Shown here: in pieces, positions 7,508-15,525 of the stretch
Numbering within the stretch: the first letter of the stretch is position 1
Layout of the letters: each line of letters begins with the position of its first letter
Assembly (NCBI GenBank): GCA_023664365.1
Contig: JAMPFR010000020.1
Location: forward strand, 1-48,433
DNA: 48,433 nt
Reading direction: 5' to 3'
DNA from: Acetatifactor muris
GTDB lineage: Bacteria; Bacillota; Clostridia; Lachnospirales; Lachnospiraceae
Program-made: the position numbers and the translations under genes
Notes under the pieces: generated by a model
Told to the model about the DNA's origin: nothing
Seen by the model: the letters and a program-made list of their open reading frames with translations, nothing else
The model's database searches: none

Positions 7508-8733
7508 AGCAGAAAACAGGGAAAACAGGTATGGGCATGTATGATATAAGGGAATATGGCGCGGAGCCGGGCAGCGGGAAGGTATGCACAAAGGAGATTC
7601 AGAAGGCCATAGACTTATGCGATAAGGGCGGAACAGTCTGCATTCCTGCGGGAGAGTTCATCACAGGGGCACTATTCTTAAAGAGCAACATGACGCTCTT
7701 TCTGGAGGAGGGGGCAAGGCTTGTGGGCAGCAGTGATGTGAAGGACTTTCCTGTCATGGGCTGTCCCTTTGAAGGCCGGGAGCAGCTGTGCTATGCCGGT
7801 CTGATTAACACGGACGGCGCGCCCCATGAAAATATTGCCATTAAAGGAAGCGGTTTGATTGACGCCAATGGCAGGCAGCTGTTTGCGGCGGAGATGGAGA
7901 ATCCTGAGGTGAAGCGGGGGCGGGCGGTCTGCATCCGTAACACCGACACGGTAACCATATGCGGTGTTACAATACGCCAGTCGCCGGCCTGGTGCCTGCA
8001 TCTGATTTATTGCAGCAATGTGCTGATAGAGAACATTGCGGTTCATACAAAGTATGACGAGAGCGGGGAAAAATACGGTATACATAACGGGGACGGGATA
8101 GACATTGATTCCTGCAGGAAGGTGAGAATCAGAAGTTCGCTGATTGCCAGCCAGGACGACTGCATCGCCGTGAAATCGGGGAGAGACGAAGAGGGCAGGA
8201 GAGCGGGGATTCCCGCAGAGGACATTGTGATCGAGGATTGTACTTTTAAAAGCGGCTTCGGCGTTGCCATGGGGAGTGAGATGTCAGGCGGCGTAAAGGA
8301 CGTCTTTGTCAGAAACTGCACCTTTGAAAATGTTTTCAGCATCGCAAGCGTGAAAGCAGTGCGAGGGCGGGGCGGCTATATTAAAAATGTGCATTATGAA
8401 AACTGTTCCCTTGTGAATCACAGTCGGGAATTCAGCGACGGACGCTGGTTCCGTGGCGCCCTTTATGCGGATGGATTCTACGGATATGAAACCTTTGACG
8501 CAGATGCGCCGGCGGAAGTAAATGAGGGAACTCCGGTGGTGGATGGCATTTTCTTTCGGGATATTACCGTTGACACAATAGGGGGAAATGCAATCTATCT
8601 GTGCGGGCTGCCGGAGATGCCCTTTCGGAACATATATCTGGAAAATGTGAAGGCACACGGGAAATATGGGATAAAGACGAAAAATATTGACAATCTGCAT
8701 ATGGATAACGTGGATGTGTCAGGTGAGGGGTGA
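7498..8733 (+). CDS. GH28-family pectinase-like glycoside hydrolase
   Basis: This is a 411-residue right-handed beta-helix protein of the polygalacturonase family. No signal peptide is visible, so it is probably intracellular and acts on pectic oligosaccharides. Family motifs are GDGIDIDS (about residue 199) and SQDDCIAVKSG with the catalytic Asp pair, followed by GVAMGSEMSGG and RGRGG. Two conserved positions look changed: the His before GVAMGS is Phe, and the Arg of the RIK-type motif looks like Ser. The start is uncertain: the ATG at 7498 lacks a ribosome binding site, and ATGs at 7531 or 7537 (before YDIREYGAEPG, where homologues usually begin) are equally possible. Confidence 0.85.
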   Translation: MQIEQKTGKTGMGMYDIREYGAEPGSGKVCTKEIQKAIDLCDKGGTVCIPAGEFITGALFLKSNMTLFLEEGARLVGSSDVKDFPVMGCPFEGREQLCYAGLINTDGAPHENIAIKGSGLIDANGRQLFAAEMENPEVKRGRAVCIRNTDTVTICGVTIRQSPAWCLHLIYCSNVLIENIAVHTKYDESGEKYGIHNGDGIDIDSCRKVRIRSSLIASQDDCIAVKSGRDEEGRRAGIPAEDIVIEDCTFKSGFGVAMGSEMSGGVKDVFVRNCTFENVFSIASVKAVRGRGGYIKNVHYENCSLVNHSREFSDGRWFRGALYADGFYGYETFDADAPAEVNEGTPVVDGIFFRDITVDTIGGNAIYLCGLPEMPFRNIYLENVKAHGKYGIKTKNIDNLHMDNVDVSGEG

Positions 8734-8781
8734 ATCATTGATCCTTTATTGAGTCTGACAGGATTGAGGGGGAGTATAACT

Positions 8782-9591
8782 ATGCAATACATTACGGAAG
8801 AGGAAAGACAAAGTTTGTTTTCCCGAACAGAAAAAAATGAATATAAGGTATGTGATCTGCAGAATGCCTTGTGGGAATTGGGAATCAAGAGAGGAGACAC
8901 TGTTTGTGTACATTCTCAGATTTACAGTCTTGGTATGGCGGGAATGCCAAGAAATAAATATTTGAACATGATTTTAAAGGTATTGAAAGAAGCAGTGGGA
9001 GAAAACGGAACCGTTATCATGCCGGCTTTTTCGTACAGCTTTTGTGAAAATCGGGTGTTTGATGTGCAAAATTCCCAATCGACGGTAGGACTTCTGACAG
9101 AGTTTTTCAGAAATTCCGCGGGTGTCTCAAGAACAGTACATCCGATTTTTTCTTTTTCTGTCTGGGGAAAACGGAAAGAAGAATTTATGGACATTGGCAC
9201 GGATGCGTTTTCAATGGAAAGCGTATACGGAAAAATGATTCAAAACAATGATAAGATGATACTGCTTGGCGCCGACAAGGGCTATACAATATATTATCTG
9301 GCAGAGGAGAGAGTAGGAGTAAGCCATAGGTTTTTTAAAAGCTTTTCCGGTGTTGTGAGAGACGGAGAGAAAGAATATGAGTTGACGGTACCTTATTATG
9401 TGAGGCATTTGGATAAACGGAGCGAGGAAAATCCTCAAAGAGTCAGCGCATATCTTCTGGAAAAGGGCATTGAAAAGAGTGTACCCTTCGGCTGGGGAAG
9501 TATCTCAAGTTTTTCGTGCAAACCTATGTTTGAAAGCATCGTGGAAAAATTGAGGGATGACGAGACTTATTTTTTAAAGGAGAAAGAATAA
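8782..9591 (+). CDS. AAC(3)-family N-acetyltransferase
   Basis: This 269-residue protein of the aminoglycoside 3-N-acetyltransferase fold (Antibiotic_NAT) would use acetyl-CoA to acylate an amino group. Motifs seen are VHSQIYSLG, GTVIMPAFSYSF, RTVHPIFSFSVWG and SHRFF near residue 180. I chose the ATG at 8782, with GAGGGGG upstream, over the longer frame from 8749. Many chromosomal members of this family sit in surface-glycan or secondary-metabolite loci and do not confer resistance. The adjacent DUF4910 aminopeptidase remnant fits that type of locus. The base composition looks lower in GC than its neighbours. Confidence 0.85.
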   Translation: MQYITEEERQSLFSRTEKNEYKVCDLQNALWELGIKRGDTVCVHSQIYSLGMAGMPRNKYLNMILKVLKEAVGENGTVIMPAFSYSFCENRVFDVQNSQSTVGLLTEFFRNSAGVSRTVHPIFSFSVWGKRKEEFMDIGTDAFSMESVYGKMIQNNDKMILLGADKGYTIYYLAEERVGVSHRFFKSFSGVVRDGEKEYELTVPYYVRHLDKRSEENPQRVSAYLLEKGIEKSVPFGWGSISSFSCKPMFESIVEKLRDDETYFLKEKE

Positions 9592-9592
9592 T

Positions 9593-9879
9593 ATGAGTGA
9601 CGGACAGAAGATGTATCGGTTAGTCGAGAGACTTTTCTCCATATGCCGGAGTTATGTGAGCCGCAGGTGGGAAAGAGAGGATTATATCCCACGGTCAGTC
9701 AGAAAGGCAGTTATCACAGCATAAAAAGCATGGTAGATTTTATTGCTTATGCAGATGGAAAGAGCGATCTGCCGGAAATCAGCGAAATAATTGGCGTGGC
9801 AGTTAAAGACCTGATTCCCGTAATTGAAAAGCTGCAGCAAAATGAGCTGTTGGATGAGACTCGGGAAAATTTCTGTTGA
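9593..9879 (+). pseudogene. DUF4910-type aminopeptidase, internally deleted remnant
   Basis: Two pieces of one gene appear to be joined out of frame. The first frame starts at ATG 9593, overlapping the end of the acetyltransferase gene region, and reads YRLVERLFSICRS, which matches the N-terminus expected of DUF4910 aminopeptidases. At about 9655 the other frame takes over with ELCEPQVGKRGLYPT and then SMVDFIAYADGKSDLPEI, which resembles the C-terminal winged-helix of the same family. The catalytic centre, roughly 300 residues, is missing. Intact members are often neighbours of AAC(3)-like genes. The identification is from remembered family motifs. Confidence 0.6.
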
Positions 9880-9904
9880 CAAACATTGTATTACGGTATA
9901 CAAT
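9876..9904 (+). promoter_or_regulatory. Promoter upstream of the ATP-grasp operon
   Basis: TTGACA and TACAAT are separated by 17 bases; the -35 box overlaps the stop codon of the aminopeptidase remnant. Transcription would begin near 9911 and meet the terminator hairpin at 9942 almost at once. Confidence 0.55.
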
Positions 9905-9941
9905 CTCAAACATAGAAAATGAATAATTTTTTTACAGGCAA

Positions 9942-9974
9942 AGGGGCTGATTATCGGATATCAGCCTCTTTTTT
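9942..9974 (+). terminator. Intrinsic terminator (or attenuator)
   Basis: AGGGGCTGAT pairs with ATCAGCCTCT across a short loop and is followed by six T. It lies about 30 nt after the promoter at 9876 and about 105 nt before the ATP-grasp gene. It may end transcription from the acetyltransferase side or attenuate the operon. Confidence 0.7.
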
Positions 9975-9981
9975 CATGCAC

Positions 9982-10042
9982 AGGCCCGTGCAGATTGTAT
10001 CATGCTGCTAAAGCAGCAGGCTGCTGAAGGGGCGCACGGGCT
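9982..10042 (+). promoter_or_regulatory. GC-rich structured leader before the ATP-grasp gene
   Basis: GCCCGTGC near 9983 can pair with GCACGGGC near 10033. Nested inside is TGCTGCT/AGCAGCA with an AA loop. The structure has no T-tract. Together with the terminator at 9942 it makes a two-hairpin leader about 170 nt long before the start codon at 10079. Confidence 0.45.
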
Positions 10043-10078
10043 GCCGTATTTGAAAAAGGATTCAGGGGAGGGGTCTTT

Positions 10079-11398
10079 ATGCAGCAGTTGGAATTGTTAA
10101 AGCACACGGATAAAATCAATGAGCTGTTGGCGCGTTACGGAGTAAAGTTCGGCATCTATAAGAACAATGTATTCAAGGAGCAGCTGTTTCCCTTTGATTC
10201 CATACCGAGAGTGATTGAGCATGACGAGTTTGCATTTTTGGAAAAAGGTCTGAAACAGCGGGTTATGGCTTTGAATCTGTTTCTGAAGGATATTTACGGG
10301 AAGAAACAGATTGTGAAGGATGGAATTGTGCCGGAGGATTTTATATTTGCATCCGGCGGTTATATGGCGGAATGTGAAGGAACAGTTCCGCCAAAGGGGA
10401 TTTATTCCCACATATCGGGCATTGATCTGGTAAAGGGAAAGGATGGCAGCTGGTACATACTGGAGGACAATCTGAGAGTGCCCTCCGGGGCGTCCTATCC
10501 TATGATTGCAAGAGATTTGTGCAGGAGAAGCTCACCGGAGACATTTCAAAGCTGCAGACTGGAGGACAACCGCAATTATGCGGATTTACTGCGGAGGACA
10601 ATGGATTATGTAAACCCGGGAGGGCATACGGTTATATTGACGCCCGGCAGATACAATGCCGCTTATTTTGAACATTCCTATCTGGCGGAAAAGACAGGGG
10701 CCCATCTGGTGACAGGTTCGGAGCTGATGGTGGAAAAGGATATGCTGTACTATATTTCTTCCAACGGAGGAAAGGAACGGGTGGGGGCCGTATACCGCAG
10801 GATATCGGACGAATATCTGGATCCCATGAATTTTAATCCGGAATCGCTGATTGGCATTCCGCATATTTATGAGGTGTTCCGCAAAGGAAATGTGGCGCTG
10901 CTCAATGCGCCGGGAAACGGTGTGGCGGACGATAAGGGAATCTATTATTTTGTTCCTAAAATGATCCGGTATTATCTGGAGGAAGAACCGGTTCTGAATA
11001 ATGCGCCGACTTATCTGCCGTTTTATGAAGAAGATATGAACTATGTGCTGGCACATTTTGATGAGCTGGTGCTGAAGGATGTGGCGGAAGCAGGGGGATA
11101 TGGCGTTGTATTCGGCAGCACCATGACGAAACAGCAGAAAGAGGATTTCATTGCCCTGCTGAAGAAGGAGCCGAGACGGTTTATTGCCCAGGAGGTAATT
11201 GACTTTCAGGATTTGGATATTGTGGATAACGGGGAGATTGTGCAGAGGAAAGCAGACCTTCGGGCGTTTGTGCTGATGGCGGACGAACCCCTGGTCTGGA
11301 AGAGCGGGCTCACAAGGTTTTCCAGGAATCCGGATTCGTTTATCGTGAATTCATCACAGGGAGGAGGCTTTAAAGACACATGGGTATTATATCAGTAG
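10079..11398 (+). CDS. Circularly permuted ATP-grasp protein
   Basis: This 439-residue cytoplasmic protein of the CP-ATPgrasp family (DUF404/DUF407) is predicted to form an amide or peptide-like bond using ATP. Supporting motifs are GIDLVKGKDGSWYILEDNLRVPSG (about residues 114-137), LTPGRYNAAYFEH, LKDVAEAGGYGVVFG and a C-terminal QRKADLRAFVLM. The Lys of LKDV and the Gly-rich loop after it look like the nucleotide site. GGAGGGG lies 5 bases before the ATG. It overlaps the alpha-E gene by 19 bp. The CP-ATPgrasp, alpha-E and transglutaminase trio is a known conserved set proposed to make peptide-like compounds or modifications. The substrate is unknown. Confidence 0.92.
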   Translation: MQQLELLKHTDKINELLARYGVKFGIYKNNVFKEQLFPFDSIPRVIEHDEFAFLEKGLKQRVMALNLFLKDIYGKKQIVKDGIVPEDFIFASGGYMAECEGTVPPKGIYSHISGIDLVKGKDGSWYILEDNLRVPSGASYPMIARDLCRRSSPETFQSCRLEDNRNYADLLRRTMDYVNPGGHTVILTPGRYNAAYFEHSYLAEKTGAHLVTGSELMVEKDMLYYISSNGGKERVGAVYRRISDEYLDPMNFNPESLIGIPHIYEVFRKGNVALLNAPGNGVADDKGIYYFVPKMIRYYLEEEPVLNNAPTYLPFYEEDMNYVLAHFDELVLKDVAEAGGYGVVFGSTMTKQQKEDFIALLKKEPRRFIAQEVIDFQDLDIVDNGEIVQRKADLRAFVLMADEPLVWKSGLTRFSRNPDSFIVNSSQGGGFKDTWVLYQ

Positions 11399-12042
11399 AG
11401 CAGGCGGATCATTTATATTGGCTGGGAAGATACACGGAACGGGTGTATACCACGCTTCGATTCTACTTTTCCCGATTTGACAACATGATCGACGAGGCGG
11501 CAGACAGCTATCAGGCCTTCTGCCGTTCCATTGACATACCGAACATCTATGTATCAAAGGAGGATTTCCTCAGGCGTTATCCCTTTGATGCAGGTAATCC
11601 GGATTCCATTATCAGCAACCTGAACCGGGCCTATGACAATGCCATTGTACTCAGGGAAAGTATCGGATCCGAGGCGTTTTCCTATATCCAGCTTGCCGTC
11701 TATGACATGAATAAGGCGGCGGTGAGCAAGTCGCCGCTGATAGAGCTGCAGTATCTGATAGATCATATCTTATCCTTTTGGGGAATTGCGGACGACCAGA
11801 TTGATTCCGAGCAGGTGCGGAATATGATCAAGGCGGGAAAGCGGATTGAGCGCATTGATATGTATGCAAGGCTGAAGGTATCCCAAAAGGAATTGTTAAG
11901 AGAGGTGCACCGCATGATTCCGAGAGTGGAAAGGAGCGGGCTGGCCTTTGATAAAGCTAAGCTGGAGCAGATTGAAGGCCTTGTGGAAAATCCGGATTTG
12001 GATTATTATAAGATTGTATCGATTGCGGAGTCTATCATATAA
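11380..12042 (+). CDS. Alpha-E domain protein (DUF403)
   Basis: This 220-residue all-helical protein of the alpha-E/DUF403 family starts with the signature ISVEQADHLYWLGRYTERV. The rest is a series of amphipathic helices ending in DLDYYKIVSIAESII. The family is known almost only as the genetic partner, and sometimes fusion partner, of CP-ATPgrasp proteins; its chemistry is unknown. Its start lies inside the end of the ATP-grasp gene (19-bp overlap), showing tight coupling. It is somewhat shorter than the roughly 300-residue proteobacterial members. Confidence 0.9.
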   Translation: MGIISVEQADHLYWLGRYTERVYTTLRFYFSRFDNMIDEAADSYQAFCRSIDIPNIYVSKEDFLRRYPFDAGNPDSIISNLNRAYDNAIVLRESIGSEAFSYIQLAVYDMNKAAVSKSPLIELQYLIDHILSFWGIADDQIDSEQVRNMIKAGKRIERIDMYARLKVSQKELLREVHRMIPRVERSGLAFDKAKLEQIEGLVENPDLDYYKIVSIAESII

Positions 12043-12059
12043 TCGGGAGCTGCCATGGG

Positions 12060-12911
12060 ATGTGTAAGAGATTTCGTGCGGCTTATACCGGACATGTTTG
12101 GAGTGGTTTTGTGGCAGTGCTGCACTTTGAGTACCGGATGGAAATAGAATATGAGAAAATTGTGGACAGATGCTATTTTACGATCAAGTGTATCCCAAGG
12201 GAAGATGCAAGGCAGCATTTGCTGGGAATAGAGCTTTCCGTGCTGCCTGAGACAGAGTATTCAACGGGAGTGGATTCTTTTGGGAACAGGCAGATTTATG
12301 GCTGTGAGACAGAGCCTCATAATCGGTTTGCATTCCGGGCAGCGGGTGATGTGGAGATTCTCCGGACGGATTATGAGGAACCGGCGGGTGAGACGGCGGG
12401 AATATATGGGCTGCCTCACGGCAAATGTATTCCCGGCCCGGGACTTTCGGAATACCGGCATTCCCATGACCTGTCGGGGTGCAGGGATTCCTATGAAATA
12501 TGTATGGCCTGGATGCATAAGCTGCATCAGGACTTTTCCTATGTGCCGGGAGCCACGCAGGTTCATACTCCGGCGGAAGAGGCATGGGGCATGGGAAAGG
12601 GAGTCTGTCAGGATTACGCGCATATTTATATCACTCTGCTCCGTATGGCGGGAATTCCCGCCCGTTATGTATGCGGGATGATTGTGGGAGAAGGCGCCAG
12701 TCACGGATGGGCGGAGGCGCTTTGCGGTGACAGATGGGTGGGGTTTGATCCCACCAATGACTGCCCTGTGACAGACCGGCATATCAAGCTTGGACATGGC
12801 AGGGATGCGGCCGACTGCGCGATTAATCGCGGGCTTGTGTGGAATGGGGGAGCCCAGTGGCAGAGGATATCTGTGCAGGTTGACCCGGCAGTTTGTTCCC
12901 GAGGGCAATGA
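12060..12911 (+). CDS. Transglutaminase-like cysteine protease-fold protein
   Basis: This protein of up to 283 residues has an N-terminal beta domain and a C-terminal transglutaminase-like domain. A full catalytic triad is visible: Cys183 in GKGVCQDYAH, His215 in ASHGWAEA and Asp230 in GFDPTND. The start is uncertain: ATG 12060 follows GGGAG by a longish gap, while GTG 12111, 7 bases after GGAG, is closer to where homologues begin (LHFEYRMEIEYE). In bacteria this family is usually a protease or amide hydrolase and not a cross-linker. As the third gene of the ATP-grasp operon it probably processes or transfers the amide product. Confidence 0.9.
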   Translation: MCKRFRAAYTGHVWSGFVAVLHFEYRMEIEYEKIVDRCYFTIKCIPREDARQHLLGIELSVLPETEYSTGVDSFGNRQIYGCETEPHNRFAFRAAGDVEILRTDYEEPAGETAGIYGLPHGKCIPGPGLSEYRHSHDLSGCRDSYEICMAWMHKLHQDFSYVPGATQVHTPAEEAWGMGKGVCQDYAHIYITLLRMAGIPARYVCGMIVGEGASHGWAEALCGDRWVGFDPTNDCPVTDRHIKLGHGRDAADCAINRGLVWNGGAQWQRISVQVDPAVCSRGQ

Positions 12912-12914
12912 GCC

Positions 12915-13063
12915 AAACGGCCATGCCGGCACGGATAGCTGTCTGTCGGCCCGGGGCTTTTACGAGACAGCGCACAAACGGCCATGCCTGCGTGGATAGC
13001 TGTCTGTCGGCCCGGGGCTTTTACGAGACAGCGCACAAACGGCCATGCCTGTAAGGATAGTTG
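12915..13063 (+). repeat. 61-bp tandem repeat of stem-loops
   Basis: Two complete 61-bp units (starting 12915 and 12976) and a partial third (from 13037) fill the gap between the transglutaminase gene and the first M14 gene. Each full unit contains GCTGTCT and AGACAGC as a perfect 7-bp stem. No T-tract follows. Inside an operon this could set mRNA stability or the ratio of upstream to downstream products, or simply be slippage-amplified DNA. Confidence 0.85.
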
Positions 13064-13092
13064 GCGAATGACGGGAAGGAGAGAGGTATTCA

Positions 13093-14043
13093 ATGATAAA
13101 GACAATAGCGGCGGTGGGGCTGCCGGTGGATGAGGTGCTGGAAATCAGGCGAAACCGTATTCAGCCGGAACAGCCCGCAGATAATATGAAACGAATCAGC
13201 ATTGTCACGGGGATTCATGGAGATGAGCTGGAGGGGCAGTATGTCTGTTTTGAACTGCAGCGCCGTATAGAGCAGGACAAAGAATGCCTGGCAGGGATCG
13301 TTGATATTTATCCTGCCATGAACCCGCTGGGGATCGACTCTATTACCAGAGGGATACCGGCGTTTGATTTGGATATGAACCGCATGTTTCCCGGAGATAT
13401 TGAGGGAAGCATGGTAGAGTATATGGTCGCAAGGATTATGGAGGATGTGGAAGGCTCCGACTGTGTGCTGGATATCCACGCCAGCAACATTTATCTGACG
13501 GAAATACCCCAGATACGCATTAATGAACTGCACCGGGATGCCCTTGTGCCCATGGCGGAAGCTGCCAATGTGGATTTGATATGGGTGCATGGAGCCAGCA
13601 CGGTGTTGGAATCGACCCTTGCATATAGTCTGAATCGCATCAAAACGCCGACGCTGGTAGTGGAAATGGGCGTGGGAATGCGCATAACCCGCAGATACGG
13701 GGATCAGCTGGCGGACGGAATTTTCTCTTTAATGAAAAAGCTGGGAATCTGGACAGGGGATGTAAAACCGGTAAGAAAGCCGATTATATCAACAAACCCG
13801 GAGGACGTCTGCTATTTAAACGCCGGTGTGAGCGGGGTATTTATCCCGGGTGTGCAGCATGGCGCAAAATTGAAAAAAGGTGAAATAATAGGTCAGATTG
13901 TAGACCCTCTGTGCGGGAAGGTGCTGGATGAGGTGAAGACTCCTGAGGACGGTATGCTGTTTACCATAAGAGAGTACCCCGTTGTCGTCGAAGGCTCTCT
14001 GATGGGACGTCTGCTGAAAAAGGAAGTGTGCGGCTATGAATAA
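13093..14043 (+). CDS. M14/AstE-AspA family zinc hydrolase
   Basis: This 316-residue protein belongs to the succinylglutamate desuccinylase/aspartoacylase branch of M14 zinc peptidases, which cleave amide bonds on amino acid derivatives. The zinc ligands are all present: His42 and Glu45 in GIHGDE, and His129 in DIHAS. Glu191 in VVEMG fits the catalytic base. The C-terminal 80 residues form a beta barrel-like extension (SGVFIPGVQHGAKLKKGE). GGAGAGAGG precedes the ATG. It ends inside the start of a paralogue, so the two are coupled. In this operon it could hydrolyse the amide product of the ATP-grasp ligase; that link is inference. Confidence 0.9.
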   Translation: MIKTIAAVGLPVDEVLEIRRNRIQPEQPADNMKRISIVTGIHGDELEGQYVCFELQRRIEQDKECLAGIVDIYPAMNPLGIDSITRGIPAFDLDMNRMFPGDIEGSMVEYMVARIMEDVEGSDCVLDIHASNIYLTEIPQIRINELHRDALVPMAEAANVDLIWVHGASTVLESTLAYSLNRIKTPTLVVEMGVGMRITRRYGDQLADGIFSLMKKLGIWTGDVKPVRKPIISTNPEDVCYLNAGVSGVFIPGVQHGAKLKKGEIIGQIVDPLCGKVLDEVKTPEDGMLFTIREYPVVVEGSLMGRLLKKEVCGYE

Positions 14044-14971
14044 AAGGATTATTTATGAACTGAAAGGAATATACAGGGATACTTTCCGGGTGACAGGGTA
14101 TGAATTCGGATCCGGAGAAAATGAAGTCTGTATCGTGGGCAGTTCAAGGGGAAATGAAGTACAGCAGGTATACTGCTGTTCTCAGCTGGTGAAGAAAATG
14201 AAGCAGCTGGAGGATGAGGGGCGGATTGCGGAAGGGCATAAAATTTTGATTATTCCCTCAATCAATCCATATTCCATGAACATACAAAAAAGATTCTGGT
14301 CAACGGATAATACGGACATTAACCGGATGTTTCCGGGATATGATATGGGGGAAACCACCCAGAGGATTGCGGACGGCGTTTTCCGGGAAATATCGGAGTA
14401 CCGGTTCGGAATTCAGTTCACTTCTTTTTATATGCCGGGAGATTTTGTACCCCATGTGCGGCTGATGGATGAGGGCTTCAGTGATCCTGAAACGGCCCGG
14501 CTGTTCGGTCTTCCCTATGTTATTATCCGCAGGGTGAGGCCCTATGATACCACAACGTTGAACTACAACTGGCAGGTGTGGAATACCCAGGCGTTTTCCA
14601 TGTATACCTCTACTACATCCAGAATTGACCGGGACAGCGCGGGTCAGGCGGTTCTGGCAGTCATGAACTTTCTGTCCGGGCTGGGAATGCTGAAATACAG
14701 CATACCGGACAAGCTGCATTCAAAAATCGTACATGATGATGAGCTGATCTTAATAAAAACGGCAAAATCCGGCATTTTTGACCCCATGGTAAAGGCGGGG
14801 GAGGAAGTCAGAACCGGGCAGCCCCTGGCAAACATTTTGGATCCCTATGAAGGAGACGTTCTTGAAACACTTTACGCCCCGTTTAACAGGGTTGTGTTTT
14901 TTGTGCATAATGAGCCTCTGACCTATGCAAATACGGCGGTAATTAAGCTGATTGAGAAATACGAGGTATGA
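14036..14971 (+). CDS. M14/AstE-like paralogue lacking zinc ligands
   Basis: This 311-residue paralogue of the preceding protein keeps the same layout (NPYSMNIQKRF, TDINRMFPG, C-terminal SGIFDPMVKAGEEVRTGQ), but the metal site is changed. The first His is Arg38 (SSRGNE), the second His is Gln127 (GIQFTS), and the catalytic Glu region reads FSMYTSTT. Only Glu41 remains. It is therefore probably not a zinc hydrolase of the usual kind. It may be a regulatory or structural partner of the active copy, with which it overlaps by 8 bp. It is the last gene of the operon; a convergent Rrf2 gene starts 10 bp on. Confidence 0.85.
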   Translation: MNKRIIYELKGIYRDTFRVTGYEFGSGENEVCIVGSSRGNEVQQVYCCSQLVKKMKQLEDEGRIAEGHKILIIPSINPYSMNIQKRFWSTDNTDINRMFPGYDMGETTQRIADGVFREISEYRFGIQFTSFYMPGDFVPHVRLMDEGFSDPETARLFGLPYVIIRRVRPYDTTTLNYNWQVWNTQAFSMYTSTTSRIDRDSAGQAVLAVMNFLSGLGMLKYSIPDKLHSKIVHDDELILIKTAKSGIFDPMVKAGEEVRTGQPLANILDPYEGDVLETLYAPFNRVVFFVHNEPLTYANTAVIKLIEKYEV

Positions 14972-14980
14972 TTTGAGCAA

Positions 14981-15412
14981 TCAGATATAATACTCACAGC
15001 TGTCCCTTCTCCGGCTGATGACGTCCGAAAGCGTGATTCCATCCAGATAGTCCAGTATGACCCTGTAAAGTCCCTGATAGACGGGAAGAGCCATACAGCT
15101 GTCTGCATTTTCGCAGAGATTGGGAACATTTTCCATGCAGCTGACAGGGGTAAGACTGCCCTCTGCGCTTTCCAGGATTTCCCTGACGGTGATCTCACCG
15201 GGGTGTCTTGCCAACTGATACCCGCCCATGTGCCCTTTGTTGGCCAGGAGAAGATTGCTGCGGTTAAAAAAGGGGATGATCTGTTCCAGATATTTTTTGG
15301 AAATATTCTGCCTGGCTGATATATCCTTGAGGGCAATGAATCCCTCGTTGTAGTGCTCCGCCAGGTCTATCATCATACGGAAAGCATATCTTCCGCGAGT
15401 GGAAATTTTCAA
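14981..15412 (-). CDS. Rrf2-family transcriptional regulator (copy 1)
   Basis: This 143-residue Rrf2 regulator starts at TTG (15410-15412), 8 bases after GGAGG; no ATG fits. The N-terminal winged helix has STRGRYAFRMMIDLAEH and QNISKKYLEQI. Three cysteines in the spacing C-x7-C-x6-C (about residues 92-107) could hold an Fe-S cluster or sense thiols, as in IscR; CymR-type members lack them. It is divergent from the trans-sulfuration gene, next to genes of cysteine metabolism, so a role in sulfur control is likely. Confidence 0.92.
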   Translation of the reverse strand: MKISTRGRYAFRMMIDLAEHYNEGFIALKDISARQNISKKYLEQIIPFFNRSNLLLANKGHMGGYQLARHPGEITVREILESAEGSLTPVSCMENVPNLCENADSCMALPVYQGLYRVILDYLDGITLSDVISRRRDSCEYYI

Positions 15413-15525
15413 AATGATTACCTCCGGGCTGTAATCGTACCTGATTTACCGTTCCAAAACCTATCTTACCACAGGAATAGTAGGCAATCAAGAAAAATCT
15501 TAACAGATAAAGGAGAGGAAAAGCA

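Noticed and set aside
8782-9591. Acquired aminoglycoside-resistance gene
   Set aside because: The AAC(3) fold is common in chromosomal surface-glycan and secondary-metabolite genes, and there is no mobile element or resistance context.
12915-13063. CRISPR array
   Set aside because: The 61-bp units are directly abutting, with no unique spacers, and no cas genes are near.
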